Positions 7,604 through 12,327 of a stretch of DNA of 12,327 nucleotides are shown here, piece by piece; within the stretch, counting starts at the first letter, position 1; every line of letters starts with the position of its first letter. Origin of the DNA: Deltaproteobacteria bacterium. Lineage in GTDB: Bacteria; Myxococcota; Myxococcia; SLRQ01. The notes under the pieces are model-generated. The model saw nothing but the letters and a program-made list of their open reading frames with translations. It did no database searches and had not been told where the DNA came from. The stretch covers positions 1 through 12,327 of the forward strand of contig SKWY01000331.1 in assembly GCA_007128675.1 (NCBI GenBank), written 5' to 3'. The position numbers and the translations under genes were made by a program.

Positions 7604-7681
7604 TCTCGCCGGTAAGTCACCTTGGGGCAAAGCGCGGGCCGGCTCGACAAGCCGGCTAGGGAGACTGGAACAGAGGCGAGA
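7604..7681 (+). ncRNA. Candidate structured RNA element, unassigned
   Basis: A 7-bp stem, TCTCGCC (7604-7610) with GGCGAGA (7675-7681), closes a 64-nt interior. Inside are a perfect 7-bp hairpin, GCCGGCT (7638-7644) with AGCCGGC (7650-7656) around loop CGACA, and a possible 3-bp hairpin (7611-7613 with 7619-7621). The unpaired core includes GGCAAAGCGCGGG. This layout of one closing stem with nested hairpins resembles riboswitches. The GCAAAGC core and the GGCTAGGGAG after the hairpin recall class I c-di-GMP aptamers, but the GNRA-capped stem required there is missing. It could equally be a 3' UTR structure of the anti-sigma mRNA or chance. Confidence 0.25.
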
Positions 7682-7749
7682 ATAGATTGCGATGGCGAAG
7701 AGTTTCGAATAGTCGCGTCTAGGCCTCCCCGCCACCCCCATCACCGATT

Positions 7750-7770
7750 AGCCACCCAAAGATGGTGGCT
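7750..7770 (+). repeat. Perfect inverted repeat upstream of promoter
   Basis: AGCCACC (7750-7756) and GGTGGCT (7764-7770) form a 7-bp stem with a 7-base loop, ending 4 bp before the -35 element. It could be an operator for the FrzS-like gene or the remains of a terminator; there is no T-run after it. A second GCCACC at about 7731 could pair with the same arm. Confidence 0.4.
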
Positions 7771-7774
7771 CTCG

Positions 7775-7803
7775 TTGACCCTCCTGCAAGCTCGACGTAA
7801 GAT
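7775..7803 (+). promoter_or_regulatory. Sigma-70-like promoter of the FrzS-like gene
   Basis: The -35 is TTGACC (7775-7780), the spacer is exactly 17 bp, and the -10 is TAAGAT (7798-7803). Matches to consensus are 5/6 and 4/6. Transcription would start near 7810, giving a leader of about 87 nt before ATG 7897. Confidence 0.5.
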
Positions 7804-7858
7804 TCCTCCATTCGACGCGTGCAGGCAGAGCACGAGACAAATCAGCTCTCTTTTTGAT

Positions 7859-7877
7859 CGGAGAAGTAGTTTCTCCG
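7859..7877 (+). repeat. Leader hairpin just before the ribosome binding site
   Basis: CGGAGAA (7859-7865) and TTCTCCG (7871-7877) form a perfect 7-bp stem with a 5-base loop. It ends 5 bp before the GGAAAG Shine-Dalgarno (7883-7888) of the gene at 7897. It lies within the predicted leader, so it might modulate translation or mRNA stability, or be a protein-binding site. Confidence 0.4.
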
Positions 7878-7896
7878 GCGACGGAAAGATTAGAAG

Positions 7897-9708
7897 ATGG
7901 CCAAAGATATTCTGCTCATAGAGGCAGACGACGAGTTTGCAACCGCGCTCACCGACGCATTGGAGAGCAGGAACGCGAAAGTCACCCGGACCGCTAACGG
8001 CAAGGAGGCCGTGCCGATGGCGGAGGAGGGTAACTTCGACGCAATAGTTCTTTGCGTAGAGCTACCCAAGATGAGCGGATACGCGGTCTGCAACAAGTTC
8101 AAGAAGAGCGACAGTTTGAGCTCGATCCCACTCATCGTGATGTCGAGCGAGGCCACACCCAAAACGTTCGAGCAACACAAGAAGCTGAAGACGAGGGCCG
8201 AGGACTACGTCATCAAGCCCTGCGAGCCTTCGGAGGTCATCGAGAAGGTCGATGCCTTGATAGGTCTGCCAGCCACCGAAATAGAGAGCCAGCCCTCCGA
8301 TATGGATGAGGATCTAGAGCTTCTCGAGGACGCGTTCGACTCGTTGGAAATGACAGACGATGATGATGACGGGACCTCAAGCGATGATGACAGCGACGAT
8401 GACATAGAGGATCTCTCCATCGACGCTCTGGAGGTGACCGAAGAGCCGGTAGAGGAAATCGACTCCGCCGATCTGGCAATCGATGCACTAGGAGACGAGT
8501 CGGATAGCCTTGGTGATGACGCCGACGATGACATCGAGGCGCTCGGAGATGATGACTCCCTGGCCGACGATGCCATCGAGGCTCTCGGCGAGGATGATGA
8601 CTCCTTCGAAGATGAGGATATCGACGTCCTTGGCGAGGACGACTCCCTGGCTGACGATGCCATCGAGGCTCTCGGCGAGGATGATGACTCCTCCGCGGAT
8701 GAGGACATCGACGTCCTTGGCGAGGACGACTCCCAGGCTGACGATGCCATCGAGGCTCTCGGCGAAGATGATGACTCCTCGGCGGATGAGGCCGTCCAAG
8801 CCTCAAAGCCATCTTCCGATGCGACCGCGGCTCCCACATCCAAAGCCGGTGCTCGTCGACTCGCCAAGCTCGAGGAAGAGAACGCGGCTCTACGTAAGCA
8901 ACGAGGTAGCCTAGAGTCCAAGCTCGCAAGCATTGAGGACGAGCTACGCGCCAAGACAAACGAGCTCGAGGCATTCAGGGCCGGAGGAGGAAGCGGCTCC
9001 AAGGAAGCTTTGAAGCTGAAGTCCGAACTGACTCGGAAGAACAAGGAGATTCTCTCTCTCAAGGAGACAATCAACGAGAAGGAGAAAGCCGAGCTACAAT
9101 GGCAGGAGCGTGAGACGGAGCTTGAGATGAAGGCCGCCGATTTGGAGGAGAAGGCCCTTCAAGAAGAGGCTCGAGTCAAGACACTCAATGAAAAGTCGGC
9201 TGCGCTCACGGAAAGAATCGAGAAGCTACAAGCCGAGCTCGAAGACGCGCTCCAAGCCGAACGGCGAGTGGGAGAGCTGGAGACGGAGCTGGAATCGATC
9301 TCGCAAGAGCGAGACCGCATTTCATCGGAGCTGGATGACTCAACGAAGCGACTTGATAGCGCGGAAACCAAGGCGCGGGTGTTAGAGCGCCGCGTGGATG
9401 AGATTACCACCGACCTGGACTCTGTCCGAAAAGAGCTGGAGGAGTCCAAGCAGGAGGCAGAGAGCTTCCGTGAGAGAGCGGACACGCTCGAGTCGGTCGA
9501 GGAGCAGCTAAAGACCTTGGAGGCGGAAAACGCTCGCAATGAAGACAGGGCAGTGAAGGCCTACCAGAGGCTCAAGAGTGATGAAGCTCTACGCGAGAAA
9601 ACGAGAAAGGCTCTGGCGGTAGCGCTCGACCTGCTCGACGAGGCACCCAAGAACATCGACGGTGCAGACGAGGAAGAGTCGCACGAGGCCCATGCCGAGA
9701 GCGCGTGA
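7897..9708 (+). CDS. FrzS/AglZ-like pseudo-receiver coiled-coil protein
   Basis: Residues 1-125 are a response-regulator receiver domain. The acidic pair D11-D12 and the lysine K107 (VIKPCEP) are kept, but the phosphoacceptor Asp in the third strand is Cys (C53, in IVLCVELPKMSGY). It is therefore unlikely to be phosphorylated in the ordinary way. The sequence strongly resembles the pseudo-receiver of Myxococcus FrzS (for example the HKKLKTRAEDYVIKP and LIGLP segments). Residues about 130-300 are very acidic and partly an 87-bp tandem repeat. Residues about 318-575 are a long coiled coil rich in Glu, Lys, Leu and Arg. The tail RAVKAYQRLKSDEALREKTRKAL is like that of FrzS/AglZ proteins. Those relatives localise to cell poles or focal sites and control type IV pilus or gliding motility; a motility or polarity role here is inferred. 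The protein is 603 residues, cytoplasmic, with Shine-Dalgarno GGAAAG 8 bp before the ATG. Confidence 0.88.
   Translation: MAKDILLIEADDEFATALTDALESRNAKVTRTANGKEAVPMAEEGNFDAIVLCVELPKMSGYAVCNKFKKSDSLSSIPLIVMSSEATPKTFEQHKKLKTRAEDYVIKPCEPSEVIEKVDALIGLPATEIESQPSDMDEDLELLEDAFDSLEMTDDDDDGTSSDDDSDDDIEDLSIDALEVTEEPVEEIDSADLAIDALGDESDSLGDDADDDIEALGDDDSLADDAIEALGEDDDSFEDEDIDVLGEDDSLADDAIEALGEDDDSSADEDIDVLGEDDSQADDAIEALGEDDDSSADEAVQASKPSSDATAAPTSKAGARRLAKLEEENAALRKQRGSLESKLASIEDELRAKTNELEAFRAGGGSGSKEALKLKSELTRKNKEILSLKETINEKEKAELQWQERETELEMKAADLEEKALQEEARVKTLNEKSAALTERIEKLQAELEDALQAERRVGELETELESISQERDRISSELDDSTKRLDSAETKARVLERRVDEITTDLDSVRKELEESKQEAESFRERADTLESVEEQLKTLEAENARNEDRAVKAYQRLKSDEALREKTRKALAVALDLLDEAPKNIDGADEEESHEAHAESA
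8566..8790 (+). repeat. 87-bp (29-aa) tandem repeat coding an acidic linker
   Basis: The block starting GACGATGCCATCGAGGCTCTC recurs at 8566, 8653 and 8740, a strict 87-bp period. There are two full units and a third partial one to about 8790. Each unit encodes two half-repeats of about 14-15 residues of the form (D/A)I(E/D)(A/V)LG(E/D)DD plus an acidic spacer. A more diverged copy precedes it at about 8512-8565. Near-identical DNA points to recent duplication or gene conversion. Confidence 0.9.
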
Positions 9709-9752
9709 CTCCTGTAGGCTGCCTCAACTCGAAATCTATTGGGCCATGGTTC

Positions 9753-10895
9753 TCAAGCGCCCCGACCGCCAGACTTCTTCTCGATGAGATTCTTTGCTTG
9801 AGTCGCGAGCGCGGTTGGTACGTTCCTGTTTCTGGCGAGGCTGCGAAGCTCGCTTGGGCGCATATGGGGCAAAAGACGGAGCGCTGTAGGTAGTGGGGTC
9901 TTGGGATTGTTCACCAGATTCACCTTGATCTGGTAGTTCTTCATCCAGTCACGATTGGAGAGAACGATCCGCATCACCTCGTCCGGGATGGTCCTCGAGT
10001 TAGTCAGACCGACGACCTCCCCCTCGGTGATGCGAGGACTCTGTGCGGCTGCTGCCTGCACCAACTTGTTCGGATCACGAAGGAGCAGAGTCCTAGCCTC
10101 CTTGTTGCCTAGAGTCGCCAACTTGATCTTTTCCGAGACCGTCATCACGAGGACCTTCTGCGCCAGTGTCTGGCGCCTGTCCTCCATCTCTTCTTCATCG
10201 ATCTCCTCGTCCTCGAACTCCTCGGCGAGCTCACCGCTATGAGCTTCCAATAGTCCCTCTGCGGTTTGCTCCGCCGGCAAGGATGCCTCTGCTGCCTCCT
10301 CCCCGAGGATCCTGCGGCGAGCCTCTTGGAAGCTAGGCAGATCCGGAATGTTCACACCAGAGCGAACAGCAAAGTCCACGACCTTATCCAACAAGGCCGC
10401 TGACGCTCGAGGGTTCTCGTGAATCGCGCGAATGATGCCCTCATGTCGCAGAAGTCGAAGCTGGTTGTCCGCTATTATCGAAAGCAGCTTCTCGTCCACC
10501 GCACCCGCTAGATGTGCAAAGGTCTCATCGGAGGTGCGCGAATTCAAAAGAATCAGCTCGAGGTACTGCGGCTTTTCGGTCAGCCGCCGAGCCATGAAGT
10601 CCAGGACCTCGCAGGGCAGCTCACCACGCAGTACCGGCGCCATGATGCTATCGGGAAGGTTGGCAGCAGCAGCATTGGCAGCCTCTCGTACATCCTCCTC
10701 GGGATCGAAGGTAAGGATGAAAAGGGCCTTGACCTGCTCCGCTGGCGGCATGGGAATGAGAGCCTTGGCCGCCATCATCCGCATTGGCTTGCGACCCTCC
10801 GGATCGACATGCTTGCGAAACTGCGGAGGGAGCACCTCAGGCGACAGAGGGCACCCCGCTTGTGGCTGGCCGTTGGGCTCGGATGAGTCTGGCAT
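9753..10895 (-). CDS. HEAT/LRV-like helical repeat protein of unknown function
   Basis: The 380-residue protein is almost entirely predicted helix. It has repeated motifs of the type alpha-helix, DP/NP/NS turn, hydrophobic helix: for example DPEEDVREAANAAAANLP (64-81), NPRASAALLDKVVDFAV (161-177), DPNKLVQAAAAQSPRIT (274-290), NPKTPLPTALRLLP (330-343). These resemble HEAT or leucine-rich-variant repeats, which act as binding scaffolds. Residues 221-239 are a strongly acidic linker separating an N-terminal from a C-terminal repeat array. I see no catalytic motif, signal peptide or membrane span, and I do not recognise a named family. The ATG at 10895 follows the coaX stop by 2 bp, and its Shine-Dalgarno (GGAG on the minus strand, 10907-10910) lies inside coaX, so translation is probably coupled. 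It is convergent with the FrzS-like gene, 44 bp away, with no clear terminator between. Confidence 0.85.
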   Translation of the reverse strand: MPDSSEPNGQPQAGCPLSPEVLPPQFRKHVDPEGRKPMRMMAAKALIPMPPAEQVKALFILTFDPEEDVREAANAAAANLPDSIMAPVLRGELPCEVLDFMARRLTEKPQYLELILLNSRTSDETFAHLAGAVDEKLLSIIADNQLRLLRHEGIIRAIHENPRASAALLDKVVDFAVRSGVNIPDLPSFQEARRRILGEEAAEASLPAEQTAEGLLEAHSGELAEEFEDEEIDEEEMEDRRQTLAQKVLVMTVSEKIKLATLGNKEARTLLLRDPNKLVQAAAAQSPRITEGEVVGLTNSRTIPDEVMRIVLSNRDWMKNYQIKVNLVNNPKTPLPTALRLLPHMRPSELRSLARNRNVPTALATQAKNLIEKKSGGRGA

Positions 10896-10897
10896 GG

Positions 10898-11680
10898 CTA
10901 GTCTGTCTCCTCTCTTCCTAGATTGCGCTCGTAGATCAACCTCAACCCCTCTAGCGTCAGAAGGGGCGCCACGTGTTCGATGGTTCTTGATTCCTCGGCT
11001 ACCAAGGGAGCCAAGCCGCCCGTGGCAACGACTATTGGCTCGAAATCAATCTCTGCTCTCATCCTCTCCACGATACCGTCGACGAGGCCGAGGTAGCCGA
11101 ATACGAGCCCGGACTGCATAGATGCGACCGTGTTACGTCCAACGACCCTCTCCGGTCTTCGCAAATCCACCCTTGGAAGCTTGGCCGCGTGGTGAAAGAG
11201 CGCATCCATGGAAATGCTGATTCCTGGACAAATGGCGCCTCCCATGTACTCACCACGGGGGCTGATCACGTCGAATGTCGTAGCGGTCCCAAAATCGACC
11301 ACTATCAGCCCTTCTTTCCATCGTTCGAAAGCAGCGACGGCATTTACGATACGATCGGCTCCAACCTCTCGGGGATTGTCATAGAGTATCGGCATTCCGG
11401 TTCGAATGCCTGGTCCTACGAATGTGGGAGCCCGACCGAGAAGACGCAGGCCCACTTCACCCAACGTGTCCTGCAGTGGAGGGACGACCGTCGATACGAT
11501 CATGTCCTCAATCTCTTTCGAGGATAGAGAAGCCCCACCAAGCAGCTGATGGATCAGGACCAAGTACTCATCGGCGGGCCGGCGGGTGCGCGTCTCGAGT
11601 CGCCAATAGTCACGAAGACTCTCACCATCGAAGGCTCCGAGAACCATGTGAGTGTTGCCAACATCCACGGCGAGAAGCAT
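10898..11680 (-). CDS. coaX: Type III pantothenate kinase
   Basis: The enzyme phosphorylates pantothenate with ATP, the first step of coenzyme A synthesis, in the cytoplasm. The 260-residue protein has the diagnostic type III motifs of the ASKHA fold: DVGNTH at 6-11 (phosphate-binding loop with D6), GADRIVNA at 107-114 (catalytic Asp D109 and dimer contact), VVDFGTATTFDVI at 127-139, and GGAICPGI at 147-154. Length is normal for the family. I prefer ATG 11680, where the protein begins directly with MLLAVDVGNT and an AGG lies 7 bp upstream; an ATG at 11701 in the same frame would add seven residues and has no Shine-Dalgarno. It lies 68 bp downstream of birA and 2 bp upstream of the repeat-protein gene. 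The birA-coaX arrangement is common in bacteria. Confidence 0.96.
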   Translation of the reverse strand: MLLAVDVGNTHMVLGAFDGESLRDYWRLETRTRRPADEYLVLIHQLLGGASLSSKEIEDMIVSTVVPPLQDTLGEVGLRLLGRAPTFVGPGIRTGMPILYDNPREVGADRIVNAVAAFERWKEGLIVVDFGTATTFDVISPRGEYMGGAICPGISISMDALFHHAAKLPRVDLRRPERVVGRNTVASMQSGLVFGYLGLVDGIVERMRAEIDFEPIVVATGGLAPLVAEESRTIEHVAPLLTLEGLRLIYERNLGREETD

Positions 11681-11748
11681 GGTCGCACCTGTACTGAACA
11701 TTGAATAGCCGGGAAGAACTCTCTTGCAAGTTCGTGGAGCACTATCCG

Positions 11749-12327
11749 CTAGCCTAGTTCCCCTCCCGATATGTCGCCGAACTGCGCGGACACCACCTCA
11801 CCGCTATATACTCTCTTGGTGCTTCCATCGGAAAGCCTCAGCAACAAAGAGCCGTCTTCAGCAAGCCCTACAGCCTCACCCGTCAGCTCATCCCCTTGCG
11901 GCATCAGGACTCGAACTCTTTGTCCGACAGTGACGTTCATGGCCAACCACTCCTCCCGCACGCCCCCAAAACCGTCTTCGAGCCACCTCTCGTACCATTC
12001 TTCGATGCTCGAGAGCAGCGCGGCCAACAACAACGGCCGGCTCACCATACCGCCAGTCTCGACCTTCAAGGAGGTGGCGCAGGAGGCTATCTCGGGAGGA
12101 ATATCCCCTTTGCTCATGTTGACGTTCAAGCCGATACCAAGCACCACGAAGTCTACTGAATCGTTCTTTGCATGAAGCTCGGTCAGCAATCCCGCCAGTT
12201 TCTTCCCCTCGATCTGAATATCATTCGGCCACTTGATGCCAACCGGCAAACCAAAAGCCTCGCGAATGGTACGAGCGATCGCAACCGCGCCCACCAAGGT
12301 CAACTCCGATGCCCTCACCGCCGGGAC
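11749..12327 (-). CDS. birA: Biotin--[acetyl-CoA-carboxylase] ligase (5' partial)
   Basis: The frame stays open to the right edge of the window, so the gene starts beyond it (the GTG at 12318 is internal). Visible are the C-terminal two thirds of the catalytic domain and the SH3-like end domain. KWPNDI and GKKLAGLLTE are the biotin/ATP-binding core, and VVLGIGLNVN is the conserved strand after it. The last about 50 residues (GQRVRVL to VYSGEVVSAQFG) form the small beta-barrel. The protein activates biotin with ATP and attaches it to a lysine of the biotin carboxyl carrier protein. Whether this one also has an N-terminal DNA-binding domain and represses biotin genes cannot be judged, because that part lies outside. 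It is the promoter-proximal visible gene of the leftward operon with coaX. Confidence 0.95.
   Translation of the reverse strand, partial: VPAVRASELTLVGAVAIARTIREAFGLPVGIKWPNDIQIEGKKLAGLLTELHAKNDSVDFVVLGIGLNVNMSKGDIPPEIASCATSLKVETGGMVSRPLLLAALLSSIEEWYERWLEDGFGGVREEWLAMNVTVGQRVRVLMPQGDELTGEAVGLAEDGSLLLRLSDGSTKRVYSGEVVSAQFGDISGGELG

Larger units (their letters stand above)
7500..7774. other. Intergenic region upstream of the FrzS-like promoter; no convincing gene
   Basis: I find no protein gene here; an open frame from a TTG at 7622 has no family resemblance and runs out of frame into the next gene. The stretch holds a candidate folded RNA (7604-7681), a separate perfect hairpin (7750-7770) and a C-rich tract at about 7727-7760. 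No hairpin followed by a T-run is seen, so the end of the sigma operon has no obvious intrinsic terminator. Confidence 0.6.

Noticed and set aside
7604..7681. Firm call of a class I c-di-GMP riboswitch
   Set aside because: The GCAAAGC core and following hairpin are suggestive, but the GNRA-capped stem and its receptor are not present and the likely promoter is downstream, so only an unassigned RNA candidate is reported.
7727..7748. G-rich tract on the minus strand as a G-quadruplex
   Set aside because: The G-runs are uneven and partly only two bases long; too weak to claim.
7622..7921. Open frame of 99 codons in the intergenic region
   Set aside because: It starts at a TTG with no Shine-Dalgarno, has no recognisable protein features, crosses the predicted promoter and overlaps the start of the FrzS-like gene in another frame.
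8205..9074. Long antisense open frame (289 codons, serine-rich) opposite the FrzS-like gene
   Set aside because: It is the mirror of GAC/GAT/GAG/GAA-rich sense codons; composition is low-complexity Ser/Pro with no family resemblance and no ribosome binding site.
9709..9752. Bidirectional terminator between the convergent FrzS-like and repeat-protein genes
   Set aside because: I could not find a stable hairpin or T-run in these 44 bases.

Overview
This is a chromosomal window from a Gram-negative bacterium. It is probably a myxobacterium-like deltaproteobacterium (Myxococcota or a relative). The main reasons are a FrzS/AglZ-type pseudo-receiver coiled-coil protein, a birA-coaX-repeat-protein gene cluster, and an ECF sigma factor paired with a membrane-anchored zinc-finger anti-sigma factor. 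G+C is moderately high and CGA arginine codons are frequent. Assignment rests on protein resemblance read by eye, not on a database search. Genes are packed tightly: two convergent pairs overlap, and a third is about 44 bp apart. I see no tRNA, rRNA, insertion sequence, integrase or CRISPR array.

Layout. 1-1770 (+) is a 5'-truncated gene for a class III nucleotide-cyclase-like protein whose cyclase fold appears split by a long coiled coil. 1753-2433 (-) is a small alpha/beta-hydrolase that has lost its catalytic Ser and His. 2506-3471 (+) is a DsbA/FrnE-like thioredoxin-fold protein with an S-x-x-C motif and a C-terminal winged-helix-like tail. 3447-4271 (-) and 4315-5619 (-) form an operon: a PLP aminotransferase followed by a HAD-IIB phosphatase.

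5901-7499 (+) is a stress-response operon. It holds an ECF sigma factor resembling SigR/RpoE and a ZAS-type anti-sigma factor with one membrane span. Upstream lies a GGAAT-N18-GTT element, the promoter pattern recognised by SigR-type sigmas, which suggests autoregulation. A 397-bp intergenic stretch (7500-7896) contains a candidate structured RNA, a second hairpin, a good sigma-70-like promoter and an inverted repeat next to the ribosome binding site. It precedes the FrzS/AglZ-like gene at 7897-9708 (+), whose acidic linker is built from an 87-bp tandem repeat.

The right end is a leftward operon: birA (running off the window), coaX, then an unnamed HEAT/LRV-like repeat protein coupled to coaX by a 2-bp gap. 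birA and coaX handle cofactors (biotin attachment and the first step of CoA synthesis).

The most notable theme is that four proteins carry recognisable enzyme or receiver folds with altered signature residues or architecture: the split cyclase, the hydrolase, the DsbA-like protein and the pseudo-receiver. They are not obviously one system, but each is a concrete, testable departure from its family.
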